Positions 35,393 through 45,299 are shown, numbered from the stretch's first letter. The stretch: 64,000 nt of DNA from Chitinophagales bacterium (GCA_026936105.1 JAIXKI010000002.1:588713-652712); one strand, 5' to 3'. Numbers and translations: made by a program. The notes: generated by a model not told the origin, from the letters alone.

Positions 35393-37855
35393 ATGAGAAA
35401 GATATTGTTAAGCCTGATAGCCATTACGCTGTCAGCATTCAGTTTGAAAGCACAGAGTATTTCAGGAGTCATCAAAGACGGTCAGGGAAATGGTTTGGAT
35501 AAATCCACAGTTTCTTTACTGCAGGCAAAAGATTCTTCTCTGGTAAAACTTGCAGTTACTTCTGAAGACGGTACCTTTCACCTCTCTGTATCCGCCCGGG
35601 GGAGTTATCTCATCAGCGCCTCGCATGTAGGTTATCTTACCCGGTATTCTGAGGTGTTTGAATTAAAAGGAGAAGGCCAGGTTAATCTTCCGGAACTTCA
35701 GTTAACGAACGCTCCTGCTGAAATGAAAGGTGTGGTTGTTACCAATAAAAAACCGGTGGTGGAAGTGAAAGCAGATAAAATGATATTGAATGTGGAAGGA
35801 ACGATTAATGCTACCGGGAGTAATGCCCTGGAGTTGCTTCGCAAATCACCCGGAGTAATGCTGGATAAAGATGATAATATCTTACTGGCAGGTAAAAACG
35901 GGGTGCAGATCTATATTGACGGAAGGCCCACGCCTTTAAGCGGGGCAGACCTTTCCGGTTATTTAAAAAATATTCAATCTTCACAGATCGAGGCAATCGA
36001 AATTATCACCAATCCTTCTGCAAAATATGAAGCGGCCGGTAATGCAGGAATTATTAATATCAGGCTGAAAAAGAATAAAACGTTCGGAACGAACGGATCA
36101 TTGAATCTTGGTTATGGCATTGGTGTTTATTCCAAGTACAATAGCGGATTGTCGCTCAACTACCGGAATAAAAAAGTGAATCTTTTTGGAAACTATAACT
36201 ACAACAATAGCCTGAATGAGTACCGCATGAACCTGCACCGTATTCAATTGGATACTTCATTCAGTCATTTGAGTATTGCAACCAGTAAAAATATCAGCCA
36301 TGGATTCAAAGCCGGGATGGATTATTTTCTGAATAAGAAGAGCACAGTGGGAGTCATGGTTACCGGAAACCTTTCCGATGTGAATATGCGTAATTACAAT
36401 TCAACGCCCATAACTTATATTCCTTCAAAGCTTGTTAACCGTATCCTGGTATCTGACAACCATACCACGATGAAAAATAATAATGCAGACCTGAATCTGA
36501 ATTATCACTATTCAGATGCTGCAGGTAAAACGCTGGATGTGGATGCAGATTACGGCTTATTCCGCATCAGGAGCAACCAATTGCAACCGAATTATTATTA
36601 TGATCCTACAGGGACAACAGAAATGAGCAGTGTTGTTTACAATTTTATTTCCCCCACTAATATTGATATTTATTCGTTGAAGACCGATTATGAACAGGGT
36701 TTTAAAAAAGGAAGGCTTGGATTTGGAGGAAAGATATCGGTGGTGAATACAAATAATGGCTTTCACCGGTATGATGTAAACGATCTTACAAAAACACTGG
36801 ATGTTTTACGCAGCAACCAATTTAACTACAGTGAAAATATCAATGCCCTGTATGTGAATTATAACCGGCCGGTGAAAGGCGCCGTGATACAGGCAGGATT
36901 GAGAATGGAGAACACCCATTCCGGCGGGAAATCCTATCCCGTGAATGCAGATGGTTCGGTAAATTATTCAGTGGTGCAGGATTTTAAACGTAATTACACC
37001 GACCTGTTTCCAAGCGCCGCAATCACGTTCAATAAAAAACCAATGAATCAATGGACGGTCTCTTACAGCCGACGCATTGACAGGCCGGCATACCAGGATC
37101 TGAACCCTTTTGAATTCAAGGCAGATGAATATACTTATCAGAAAGGAAATATTAACCTGAGGCCTCAGTACACCAACAGCATCGGCATTACCAATGTGTA
37201 TCATTATAAGTTGACCTCGACTTTAAATTTCAGTCATGTGAAGGATGTGTTTACCCAACTGGTGGATACCGTGGACAGATCCAAAGCATTTATAACAAAG
37301 AAAAACCTGGCCACACAAAACATCGTCAGCCTGAATGTAAGCTATCCTTTTATGTACAAATCCTATTCTGCTTTTGTCAATGTCAATACTTTTTATTCTC
37401 ATTACAAGGCAAATTTCGGTGGCGGAAACCGGGTGATTAATCTTGATGTGGTGGCCATGACCTTTTATATGCAGAACAGTATCCGCATCGGGAAAAAAGG
37501 ATGGTCAGGCGAATTAAGCGGTTTTTACAGCACGCCTTCTATCTGGCAGGGAACTTTCAAGAGCAAACAATTATGGATGGTGGATGCGGGTTTTCAAAAA
37601 TCTTTGTTTGCCAATAAAGCCAATCTGAAAATTTCAGTATCTGATATATTCAATACACTGAAACCGGTGGGCAGCAGCAACTTTGCAGGGCAATATGTTT
37701 CATATCATGTCAGCTTCGAAGCAAGACAACTAAAAGCCAGCTTCACATGGCGCTTCGGGAACAGCCGGGTAAAAGCAGCCCGCCAAAGAAAATCCTCTGC
37801 AGAAGATGAAATGAAACGTTCACAGCAAAGCGATAGTGGGATAGGCAAGCAATAA
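35393..37855 (+). CDS. Outer-membrane beta-barrel receptor with carboxypeptidase-regulatory-like domain
   Basis: An 820-residue exported protein. The signal peptide (about 1-20, ending LKAQ) is followed by a carboxypeptidase D-regulatory-like domain (about 22-100, ISGVIKDGQGNGLDKSTVSLLQAKD), a plug-like domain (about 115-215, with LLRKSPGVMLDKDDNILLAGKNGVQIYIDGRPTP reduced to its key LRKSPGV and IDGRP motifs) and a large barrel of the OMP_b-brl_3 type. Such proteins resemble TonB-dependent receptors but have no SusD partner here. The substrate is unknown. A strong terminator follows. Confidence 0.82.
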   Translation: MRKILLSLIAITLSAFSLKAQSISGVIKDGQGNGLDKSTVSLLQAKDSSLVKLAVTSEDGTFHLSVSARGSYLISASHVGYLTRYSEVFELKGEGQVNLPELQLTNAPAEMKGVVVTNKKPVVEVKADKMILNVEGTINATGSNALELLRKSPGVMLDKDDNILLAGKNGVQIYIDGRPTPLSGADLSGYLKNIQSSQIEAIEIITNPSAKYEAAGNAGIINIRLKKNKTFGTNGSLNLGYGIGVYSKYNSGLSLNYRNKKVNLFGNYNYNNSLNEYRMNLHRIQLDTSFSHLSIATSKNISHGFKAGMDYFLNKKSTVGVMVTGNLSDVNMRNYNSTPITYIPSKLVNRILVSDNHTTMKNNNADLNLNYHYSDAAGKTLDVDADYGLFRIRSNQLQPNYYYDPTGTTEMSSVVYNFISPTNIDIYSLKTDYEQGFKKGRLGFGGKISVVNTNNGFHRYDVNDLTKTLDVLRSNQFNYSENINALYVNYNRPVKGAVIQAGLRMENTHSGGKSYPVNADGSVNYSVVQDFKRNYTDLFPSAAITFNKKPMNQWTVSYSRRIDRPAYQDLNPFEFKADEYTYQKGNINLRPQYTNSIGITNVYHYKLTSTLNFSHVKDVFTQLVDTVDRSKAFITKKNLATQNIVSLNVSYPFMYKSYSAFVNVNTFYSHYKANFGGGNRVINLDVVAMTFYMQNSIRIGKKGWSGELSGFYSTPSIWQGTFKSKQLWMVDAGFQKSLFANKANLKISVSDIFNTLKPVGSSNFAGQYVSYHVSFEARQLKASFTWRFGNSRVKAARQRKSSAEDEMKRSQQSDSGIGKQ

Positions 37856-37871
37856 ATTTTAAAATGAAATC

Positions 37872-37906
37872 AAAGAATGGCATCATGCAGTGTGATGCCA
37901 TTCTTT
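37872..37906. terminator. Bidirectional terminator, OMP receptor / cyclophilin
   Basis: A perfect 14-bp stem, AAAGAATGGCATCA at 37872-37885 with TGATGCCATTCTTT at 37893-37906, and a 7-base loop. It sits at the junction of two convergent genes and overlaps the stop codon of the minus-strand one. Confidence 0.8.
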
Positions 37907-38615
37907 ATTTGTAGAGCTTTTTCCGTTTGATCAGTTTTGCTTTGAGTATCCGCACATCATTCAGCGGGCGGTCCCTGTCTTTGCCTGTACTGGTAGGTAC
38001 TGCGGCAATGGAATCCACCACGTTCAGCCCTTTCACCACTTCGCCGAATACAGTGTAGTTCTGATCCAGGTGAGGCGTGCCGCCGATGGTTTTATAGACT
38101 TCTCTCTGCTCCGCCGGAATTTTTCTTTTCAGGCGATAAGTTTCGACAGAGTCCAGTCCCGCATCAGTAAAAATTTTCCCCTGCACAATATAAAACTGGC
38201 TGCCGCTGCTGGCTTTCTCAGGATTTACGTTATCACCCATCCTGGCTGCAGCGATCACTCCTTTTTTATGAAATAATGTTTGACGGAATTCTGCAGGGAT
38301 TGTGTAATGAGGCCCGCCGTTTCCCAAAGGCTCTCCTGGTTTGGATTGTTTGCTTTGCGGATCGCCTGCCTGTATCATAAAATTTTTGATCACCCGGTGG
38401 AAAAGAACGCTGTCATAATAATGCGACTTCACCAGTTTCAGAAAGTTATCCCGGTGCAGCGGGGTGGAATCCGAAAGACGGATGATGATATCGCCGTAAT
38501 TTGTTTGCAGCAATACATCCCGCTTGCGGTCTTTTTTCCGCAGGGTAACTTCCTGCTGTGCGGTTGCCGAAAAGATCAGGCTGCAACCCAGTAATAATGC
38601 GATCCATTTTTTCAT
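37905..38615 (-). CDS. Secreted cyclophilin-type peptidyl-prolyl isomerase
   Basis: A 236-residue exported isomerase. Signal peptide MKKWIALLLGCSLIFSATAQ; the cyclophilin core has FHRVIKNFMIQAGDP and SSGSQFYIVQG, which carry the catalytic Arg and Gln positions, and a later FGEVVKGLNVVDSIA. It should catalyse proline isomerisation during folding of periplasmic proteins. The frame is open 39 bases upstream through another ATG, but the internal one starts the signal peptide. The upstream conserved hypothetical gene ends 11 bases before it. Confidence 0.9.
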   Translation of the reverse strand: MKKWIALLLGCSLIFSATAQQEVTLRKKDRKRDVLLQTNYGDIIIRLSDSTPLHRDNFLKLVKSHYYDSVLFHRVIKNFMIQAGDPQSKQSKPGEPLGNGGPHYTIPAEFRQTLFHKKGVIAAARMGDNVNPEKASSGSQFYIVQGKIFTDAGLDSVETYRLKRKIPAEQREVYKTIGGTPHLDQNYTVFGEVVKGLNVVDSIAAVPTSTGKDRDRPLNDVRILKAKLIKRKKLYK

Positions 38616-38625
38616 TGAGCTGAGT

Positions 38626-38970
38626 TTAAAAATTATTTTCTTCAAAGTAAGCAAGTATATGTTCTTTTAAAAAATCTTCCTGCTCTGTTGAATCCATTCC
38701 GGCCATTGATCTCAGCTGTTTGAAATGCGGCCAGCCTTCTTCATCGGTTTTTTCCAGTTCGTAATAGCCGTCTTTTGATAACAGGCTGCATACCGCCACG
38801 TGCATCAGGTCCTGTTTCTGCTCTTTGGTGAATTCTTTTTTGATCTGCCCGAATTCCTGTATGCCTATCAGGAAAAGAATCGTTTCCATGTCGGGTTTTT
38901 TCCCGAACCGCTTTACCAGTTTTTCTTCCAGTTCCTGCCAGCGTGTTTGCAGGTCATCTTTTGTCAGCAT
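38626..38970 (-). CDS. Conserved hypothetical protein
   Basis: A 114-residue, highly charged, probably cytoplasmic protein without membrane segment or signal. It has FGKKPDMETILFLIGIQEFG and KQDLMHVAVCSLLSKDGYYEL, a pattern I recall as a conserved Bacteroidota family of unknown function. It is 10 bases upstream of the cyclophilin gene on the same strand, so probably co-transcribed. No function can be assigned. Confidence 0.7.
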   Translation of the reverse strand: MLTKDDLQTRWQELEEKLVKRFGKKPDMETILFLIGIQEFGQIKKEFTKEQKQDLMHVAVCSLLSKDGYYELEKTDEEGWPHFKQLRSMAGMDSTEQEDFLKEHILAYFEENNF

Positions 38971-39145
38971 CGGATGGAAATTATGGATTGTTGTTCAATG
39001 TTTATTCTGGCAAATTTCTTAAAACAAAGTTTATGATCGCAAAAAATCACCGGCATTTGCTGAAATGTTTCTTCCCGGATCTTACTGATGTAATAAAAGA
39101 TTAATAAATAAAGGCGATGACTGTATGAGGAGACAAAATGCTCCG

Positions 39146-39176
39146 TTGCTGTTCTCCTGATCAACAACTACCTTTG
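39146..39176 (+). promoter_or_regulatory. serS promoter
   Basis: TTG at 39146-39148, a 20-base spacer and TACCTTTG at 39169-39176 match the Bacteroidota consensus exactly. The start of transcription should lie near 39180, about 14 bases before the serS ATG. Confidence 0.75.
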
Positions 39177-39193
39177 CGAAAATTTGAATAGCG

Positions 39194-40465
39194 ATGTTGC
39201 AATTACAGGTTTTAAGGCATGACCCGCAACGGGTAAAGGAGCGACTGGCGATAAAAAATTTTAACGAGACCGGGCTTGTGGACGAGATCATTGCCCTGGA
39301 TGATCAGCGGAAGAAATTTCAGGTTGAATATGACAACACTCAGGCAAAAATAAATTCAGCATCCAAAGAGATCGGGCAGTTGATGGCCAAAGGCCTGAAA
39401 CAGGAAGCCGGGGAAAAGAAAAAAGAAGTGGCTGCTTTGAAAGAAAAACTGGATCCGATCAAAGATCAGTTGGCCGCAACAGAAACAGCGCTCCATGATA
39501 AGCTGGTGATGCTTCCCAATCTTCCTTCGGAAAAAGTTCCTCCGGGAAAAACTCCCGAAGACAATGTCATTGTACGTGGAGGTGATAACAAACCTCAGTT
39601 GCCTGCAGGCGCAGTTCCTCATTGGGAACTTGCAAAAAAATATGACCTGATTGATTTTGAACTGGGAAATAAAATCACCGGCAGCGGTTTCCCGGTTTAT
39701 AAAAATAAAGGAGCTAAACTGCAACGGGCATTGATCCAATATTTCCTGGATCATAATATTGCCGCCGGCTACACTGAATATATGCCGCCCCTGATGGTGA
39801 ATGAAACAACTGCATTTGGCACGGGACAATTGCCGGACAAGGAAGGGCAAATGTATTTTGCTACGGAAGATAAATTTTACCTGATACCGACAGCCGAAGT
39901 GCCTGTTACCAATATTTACCGTGATGAAATATTGAAAGAAACTGATCTGCCGGTAAAGATGACTGCTTACACTCCTTGCTTTCGCAGGGAAGCGGGCAGC
40001 TATGGAAAAGATGTTCGCGGACTGAACCGGGTTCATCAGTTTGATAAAGTGGAGATCGTTCAGTTGGTGCATCCGGGGAAAAGTTATGATGTTCTGGAAG
40101 TAATGGTGGATCACGTGGAGAAGCTTTTACAGTCGCTGCAATTGCCGTATCGTATAGTGAAATTATGCGGCGGTGATATGAGTTTTACCTCAGCGCTTAC
40201 TTATGATTTTGAAGTGTACAGCGCTGCACAGGAAAAATGGCTGGAAGTAAGCTCGGTTTCCAACTTTGAAACTTTTCAGACAAATCGTATGAAGATCCGG
40301 TTCAAAGATGCAAATGGTAAAACACAGTTGGTTCATTCGCTTAATGGCAGTTCGCTGGCATTGCCAAGGATCGTGGCTTGCCTGCTGGAAAATAATCAGT
40401 CAGCCGAAGGAATCCGGTTGCCTCAGCCTTTACATGAATATTTTGGCGCTGATAAGATCAGTTAG
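39194..40465 (+). CDS. serS: Seryl-tRNA synthetase
   Basis: A 423-residue class II synthetase that charges tRNA-Ser. The N-terminal coiled-coil arm (about 30-100) contacts the long variable arm of tRNA-Ser. The core has LIPTAEVPVTNIYRDEIL, the motif 2 CFRREAGSYGKDVRGLNRVHQF and the motif 3 HSLNGSSLALPRIVACLLENNQ. Everything looks intact. The start is the ATG 14 bases after the predicted transcription start. Confidence 0.97.
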   Translation: MLQLQVLRHDPQRVKERLAIKNFNETGLVDEIIALDDQRKKFQVEYDNTQAKINSASKEIGQLMAKGLKQEAGEKKKEVAALKEKLDPIKDQLAATETALHDKLVMLPNLPSEKVPPGKTPEDNVIVRGGDNKPQLPAGAVPHWELAKKYDLIDFELGNKITGSGFPVYKNKGAKLQRALIQYFLDHNIAAGYTEYMPPLMVNETTAFGTGQLPDKEGQMYFATEDKFYLIPTAEVPVTNIYRDEILKETDLPVKMTAYTPCFRREAGSYGKDVRGLNRVHQFDKVEIVQLVHPGKSYDVLEVMVDHVEKLLQSLQLPYRIVKLCGGDMSFTSALTYDFEVYSAAQEKWLEVSSVSNFETFQTNRMKIRFKDANGKTQLVHSLNGSSLALPRIVACLLENNQSAEGIRLPQPLHEYFGADKIS

Positions 40466-40684
40466 TATTGAAAATAGTTTTCCGGTAAAAAGGTGATTTT
40501 ATCTGTAATAGTCCCGGCTGATGATTTCACTTTATAGATATCAGTTATTCGTTTCGCTGCATGGATTTCCCGTTTTCTTATTTGATTAAGATAAGTAAGT
40601 GTTAAAGAAATTCCGGCAAATTCTTTTTCAGGATTTACTTATCATTTTTGCTATAGACATTATTACCAACCAAAAACAACTTGT

Positions 40685-41335
40685 ATGAAAAAGCAATTCC
40701 TGCTCTTATTTATTGTAGCTTCTTTTTATTCTTTTCCGTCTGTTGCGCAGATTAAAAAAGGCGCCGTTTTCCTGGGAGGAGATATTGGTGGATCAACCCA
40801 GAGAACAACGTACAGCAACAGTACCAATGTCAATAAACAGAACGGTTTTTACATCTCTCCTGTTATCGGAAAAGTAATTGAAGATAATCTTGTATTTGGA
40901 GCCAACGCATCGGTGAATATTTTCAATAACAAATTAACCGGTACCCAAAATGAGAATAGGCAACGTTCATACGGCGCCGGCATTTTTATCAGGAAATACA
41001 GGCCGGTTGGGAAAAGTGGCTTTTCCATTTTTGCTCAGGGAAATCTCGGGTACTCTTATTATAAATCGGAAGTTAATCCATTAACCCCCGGATTTAATTC
41101 CGATATAAGAAATACGATCAGTATTTCCGTATCTCCGGGTATTTCCTATACACTTACACAAAGACTGCAATTAGAGGCAGGCCTTGCTAATATTTTATCA
41201 TTAAATTATTTAACGGAAAAACAAAATACCGGTGGCATCTTTCCTGCCTCTTCAAAATCAAATGGATTCAGCATCAATGGCAGCCTGAACGGCTTTTCAT
41301 CAGTGTATGTCGGATTCAGGTATTTATTGGATTAA
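40685..41335 (+). CDS. Outer-membrane beta-barrel protein
   Basis: A 216-residue exported protein with signal peptide ending SVAQ (about residue 21). The body alternates hydrophobic and polar residues, with GAVFLGGDIGGST, GFYISPVIGKVIEDNLVFG and repeats of aromatic strands ending GFRYLLD. It resembles small OmpW/OMP_b-brl-type barrels of Bacteroidota. The role is unknown. A 219-base AT-rich spacer separates it from serS; no obvious regulatory site is seen there. Confidence 0.65.
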   Translation: MKKQFLLLFIVASFYSFPSVAQIKKGAVFLGGDIGGSTQRTTYSNSTNVNKQNGFYISPVIGKVIEDNLVFGANASVNIFNNKLTGTQNENRQRSYGAGIFIRKYRPVGKSGFSIFAQGNLGYSYYKSEVNPLTPGFNSDIRNTISISVSPGISYTLTQRLQLEAGLANILSLNYLTEKQNTGGIFPASSKSNGFSINGSLNGFSSVYVGFRYLLD

Positions 41336-41383
41336 GTGAATTATATTTTTTTGGTGAGCCATAATTGTGAAGCAACATTTATT

Positions 41384-42442
41384 TCAATTCTGTTTTTTTA
41401 TTCTTTTATTCATTACAGCAAACCAAACCGGAGGTATCAATGACAAAGCCATCATGCCGGGATATCCTGTCGGCATTTGAGGGGCATTCTCATGATGGCG
41501 CAGTACCTGGTATTTGCGGCTGGCCAGGTAATGATGATCGCTGTGGCGGCTGAGTTCGAACAACATCAGCCTTCCAAAAACATGATCGCTGTTCCAGCTA
41601 TGTTCAGGCATGGTCCTTTCATATTTCCCGTCGGTAAGTGTTTTTCTTTCCAGGCCATAATGCTCAATGTAGTTAACGGTTTCCAGCATTAAGATGCCGA
41701 TCGCTGCCGCTGCCAGGTAATACAAGGTAACCAGCCAGCCAACGAGTAAAAAGATCATTATGACAAAACATATCTGAATGAATGTGAATTGGATCATTTC
41801 ATTCCTGAGAGAAAAGACAGACCGGTTCTTTTTTCTCATTTCATTATTCGCAATATTCCAGGCGCTGAGATAACCAAAGATAATTGAGCGGAAATAAAAT
41901 GTATAAATCCATTCATTGTGCCTGCTGCTGCTCGGGTCTTCTTTTGTTGCCACTCTTTTATGATGGCCTTTATTGTGCTCAATAAAAAAGTGCATGTATT
42001 GAGTGGTGAGTAAAAGCATTTTTGCCATTACCTGTTCATATTTATTGACACGATGCCCTAATTCATGGGCAGCATTAATTCCGAATATGCCGCAGCAAAG
42101 CCCCATAACGTATATTCTTCCGGTAATATCGAATACGCTCATCTCGTCATATTTCATGGAATAAAGAAATAAACCGAGTGCCGCATATTGTAAAGGCACT
42201 GCCATGTACAAAAGAATGTCATAGGTCCTGTCTTTTTTTGCAAGCTCTTCTTCAGCTTCACTGAGATTCCTGGTATCAGGCTTAAGGAATAATTCAACTA
42301 AGGGAACGAGAACCCAGGCATAAGCAAGAGGGAGCCAGACCTGCCATCCTGTTATGGTAAAAGCCCTGAAAGCGCCGGCATATATAATGAATGGAGAGAG
42401 ATATTTGAATGCCCTGACTGTGATATTCCTCTGATTTTTCAT
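41384..42442 (-). CDS. Alkane 1-monooxygenase-like membrane di-iron hydroxylase
   Basis: A 352-residue integral membrane protein with the histidine boxes of the AlkB group in order: HELGHRVN, EHNKGHHKRVAT, NYIEHYGL and LSRHSDHH. The canonical AlkB has HELGHK and LQRH; the Arg and Ser changes are small deviations. AlkB hydroxylates medium-chain alkanes with rubredoxin electrons; no rubredoxin gene is nearby, so the real substrate is open (a fatty acid or lipid is possible). About six membrane segments are present. It is the only such gene here, and it is divergent from the DUF1800 gene. Confidence 0.85.
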   Translation of the reverse strand: MKNQRNITVRAFKYLSPFIIYAGAFRAFTITGWQVWLPLAYAWVLVPLVELFLKPDTRNLSEAEEELAKKDRTYDILLYMAVPLQYAALGLFLYSMKYDEMSVFDITGRIYVMGLCCGIFGINAAHELGHRVNKYEQVMAKMLLLTTQYMHFFIEHNKGHHKRVATKEDPSSSRHNEWIYTFYFRSIIFGYLSAWNIANNEMRKKNRSVFSLRNEMIQFTFIQICFVIMIFLLVGWLVTLYYLAAAAIGILMLETVNYIEHYGLERKTLTDGKYERTMPEHSWNSDHVFGRLMLFELSRHSDHHYLASRKYQVLRHHENAPQMPTGYPGMMALSLIPPVWFAVMNKRIKKQN

Positions 42443-42567
42443 GGATTAAAAATAACAAAGGTTTTTTTTACGTTAATCACAGGGAAGATTTTGATTTTTA
42501 CTGAAAGATTATTTCGTTTTGCATTAAACTTCAAAACGGACGGCAGGTCTGAAAAAAAAGTTACTTT

Positions 42568-44040
42568 ATGTCTTTGAGCGACCGGATCAAAAACAACCAT
42601 CTTTTATGGCGGGCAGGCTTCGGCCCTGCAGTAGAGCAGCTTGGTGATCTATCTCATTTTTCTTCCAATGAAATTTACAAAGCGCTGGTGAAGGCATCGA
42701 AGAAAAGCCCTGAACTCCTGAACGAAGCACAGGGAACTTTGGATGGCTTGGTGTTGGGCGTGTCCGATCTTGGAAAAATGCAGTTGAGCGAACTGAATGC
42801 CGATCAAAGAAAAGCCTATCAGAAAAAACTGAGGGAAGGGGTCAGGAACCTGAATCTTGCATGGATGCGTGAAATGGTGAACAGCAGCGCTCAGCTCAGG
42901 GAAAAAATGTCACTGTTCTGGCATGGCCATTTTGCCTGCAGGAACCTTAATGTTTTTTATCAGCAGGGATTGATCAATACAATACGGGAAAATGCACTGG
43001 GTAGTTTCCGGGATATGCTGCATGAAGTATCCAAATCTGCAGCCATGCTGAATTTTCTGAACAACCAGCAAAATAAAAAAGATCATCCCAACGAAAATTT
43101 TGCCCGTGAAGTGATGGAGCTGTTCACGCTGGGCAGGGGAAATTACACTGAAAAAGATATTAAAGAGTCGGCAAGGGCATTTACGGGCTGGACCGCCAAT
43201 TTCGGAGGGGATTTTGTTTTCCGTAAAGGCCAACATGATTTCGGAAGTAAAACTTTTTTAGGAAAGACCGGAAACTTTGATGGAGATGAAATCCTGGATA
43301 TAATACTGGAACAGAAACAGGCAGCCCGTTTTATTTCACAGAAGATATATAAATATTTTGTCAATGAAAACAGCTCTGACACAGAAAAGACAGAGTGGCT
43401 GGCAGATCGTTTTTACAGGAATGATTATGATATTTCAAAACTGATGGAAGATATTTTTACGAGCGACTGGTTTTATGAAGAAAAAAATATAGGCACCCGT
43501 ATCAAATCACCGGTCGAGTTGCTGGTAGGCATTCAGCGGATGTTGCCGATGGAACTGGAGAATGAGGAAGTGCTGATCGTTTTGCAGAGGATACTGGATC
43601 AGATGTTATTCTATCCTCCTAATGTGGCCGGCTGGCCCGGAGGAAGGACCTGGATAGACAGCTCCACACTGATGATGAGAATGAGAATACCTCAGTTGAT
43701 CAATGATAGCGATGAACTGAACGTAAAACCTAAAAGTGATGATGATGTGATGATGGGAAGAAAAGATGCAGACGTGGCGGCAGAAAAGAAGAAAGGGATG
43801 AAAGGAGTTCCAAAGAGGCAGCAGATCTATGCTACGATAGATTGGAATGCCTATCTGAAGAATTTCGAAAAAATATCAAGGGAAGACCTGATCGGAGAAA
43901 TTTCAAAGACATTGTTACAGTCCAAAAGTGAGACCGGTAATGACACCATCAGGAAATATGCGGATGAGAGCAGCAGGGAGAGTTTCATCAAAACGGCGAC
44001 GATACAAATAATGAGTACGCCGGAATATCAATTGTGTTAA
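42568..44040 (+). CDS. DUF1800-family protein
   Basis: A 490-residue protein with DUF1800 signatures: HLLWRAGFGP at the start, LFWHGHFACRN, NENFAREVMELFTLGRGNYTEKDIKESARAFTGW and KSPVELLVGIQRML with PPNVAGWPGGRTWIDSSTL near the end. It has no obvious signal peptide in the translated frame. It pairs with the DUF1501 gene that follows after 59 bases; the two are a conserved couple in Bacteroidota and Planctomycetes and are thought to act outside the cytoplasm, but the activity is unknown. Confidence 0.9.
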   Translation: MSLSDRIKNNHLLWRAGFGPAVEQLGDLSHFSSNEIYKALVKASKKSPELLNEAQGTLDGLVLGVSDLGKMQLSELNADQRKAYQKKLREGVRNLNLAWMREMVNSSAQLREKMSLFWHGHFACRNLNVFYQQGLINTIRENALGSFRDMLHEVSKSAAMLNFLNNQQNKKDHPNENFAREVMELFTLGRGNYTEKDIKESARAFTGWTANFGGDFVFRKGQHDFGSKTFLGKTGNFDGDEILDIILEQKQAARFISQKIYKYFVNENSSDTEKTEWLADRFYRNDYDISKLMEDIFTSDWFYEEKNIGTRIKSPVELLVGIQRMLPMELENEEVLIVLQRILDQMLFYPPNVAGWPGGRTWIDSSTLMMRMRIPQLINDSDELNVKPKSDDDVMMGRKDADVAAEKKKGMKGVPKRQQIYATIDWNAYLKNFEKISREDLIGEISKTLLQSKSETGNDTIRKYADESSRESFIKTATIQIMSTPEYQLC

Positions 44041-44043
44041 AAC

Positions 44044-44083
44044 GGAATGCATGATACAGAAATTATCAGTCTCTGTGCATTCC
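44044..44083 (+). other. Hairpin between the DUF1800 and DUF1501 genes
   Basis: GGAATGCA at 44044-44051 pairs with TGCATTCC at 44076-44083, and CAGA (44057-44060) with TCTG (44072-44075) inside. There is no U-tract. It may be an mRNA-stability or processing hairpin between two co-transcribed genes. Confidence 0.5.
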
Positions 44084-44099
44084 ACATCATGTTTATCTT

Positions 44100-45299
44100 A
44101 TGTTGATCAAACGTAAAGAATTTCTGCAGATAGGATCGCTGGCAACAGCTTCGCTGATGCTTCCGAAATTTTTAAAGGCACTGGAAGGGAAAAACAGGGT
44201 TCCTCCGGGAAATAAAGTGCTGGTAGTTCTTCAGATGAGCGGAGGTAATGATGGATTGAATACTGTGATACCCGTGAGGAATGATCTTTATTATAAGGCA
44301 AGGCCGGGATTGAAGATAGACCGTTCGAAAGCATTATTGGTCAGTGACGAAGCAGGGCTACATCCGGCATTGACAGGCTTCAGGGACCTGTATAATGATG
44401 GCAGCCTGGGCATTTTGAATGCTGTTGGTTATCCGAATCCTGACCGTTCCCATTTCCGCAGCATGGATATATGGCAGACAGGCTCGGAAAGCAATGAGTT
44501 CCTTACTACCGGATGGATCGGACGCTACCTGGATGCTCAATGTGATGGCTGCGACAGGCCTACACAGGCGATCGAAATAGATGACCTGCTGAGTTTGACG
44601 ATGAAAGGAGCAAAGGAAAAAGGAATAGCGCTGAAAGACCCAAAAAAATTGTACGGCACCTCGAATGAAAAATTCTTCCGTGATATTTCAAAGAATCATG
44701 TGGTATCACCCGGCGAAGACCAGGTTGAATATTTATACAAGACCATGGCGGAAACCCTTTCTTCCGCAGACTATATTTTCAAACAAAGCCGAATGCATCC
44801 GTCATCGGCAGATTATCCGAAAACGGAATTGGGCAACAGCCTCAAGACGATCGCTTCCTTGATATTTTCTGATATCAACACCAAAGTTTATTACGTTTCC
44901 CTGGGCAGCTTTGATACGCATGTGGGTCAGCAGGCACAACAGCAAAGATTGTTTACCGAAATGAATGATGCCGTTACTTCTTTTGTAAGAGATCTTAAGT
45001 CTAACAACAGGTTCAACGACGTCATGCTTTTCACTTTCTCTGAATTTGGAAGAAGGGTGAAGCAAAATGCCAGCGGTGGCACCGATCATGGTACGGCAAA
45101 TTGTATGTTCCTGGTCAGCGGGGGGTTAAAGAAAAAGGGGTTGCTGAATGGTTTACCTGACCTGAATGACCTGGATCAGGGTGACCTTAAGTTTAAATTG
45201 GATTTCAAAGATGTGTATGCCACCATGCTGAAAAAATGGCTGAATGCAGACGATGCAACCATTTTAAACAAGCAGCGGTCTTACCTTGACTTTATTTAA
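44100..45299 (+). CDS. DUF1501-family protein
   Basis: A 399-residue protein. The start MLIKRKEFLQIGSLATASLMLP looks like an export signal with a weak twin-arginine flavour. DUF1501 signatures are VLVVLQMSGGNDGLNTVIPV, SHFRSMDIWQTG, GSFDTHVGQQAQQ and FTFSEFGRRVKQNASGGTDHGTAN. The family resembles alkaline-phosphatase-fold sulfatase relatives but no function is known. It is the partner of the DUF1800 gene. A strong hairpin follows. Confidence 0.9.
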   Translation: MLIKRKEFLQIGSLATASLMLPKFLKALEGKNRVPPGNKVLVVLQMSGGNDGLNTVIPVRNDLYYKARPGLKIDRSKALLVSDEAGLHPALTGFRDLYNDGSLGILNAVGYPNPDRSHFRSMDIWQTGSESNEFLTTGWIGRYLDAQCDGCDRPTQAIEIDDLLSLTMKGAKEKGIALKDPKKLYGTSNEKFFRDISKNHVVSPGEDQVEYLYKTMAETLSSADYIFKQSRMHPSSADYPKTELGNSLKTIASLIFSDINTKVYYVSLGSFDTHVGQQAQQQRLFTEMNDAVTSFVRDLKSNNRFNDVMLFTFSEFGRRVKQNASGGTDHGTANCMFLVSGGLKKKGLLNGLPDLNDLDQGDLKFKLDFKDVYATMLKKWLNADDATILNKQRSYLDFI

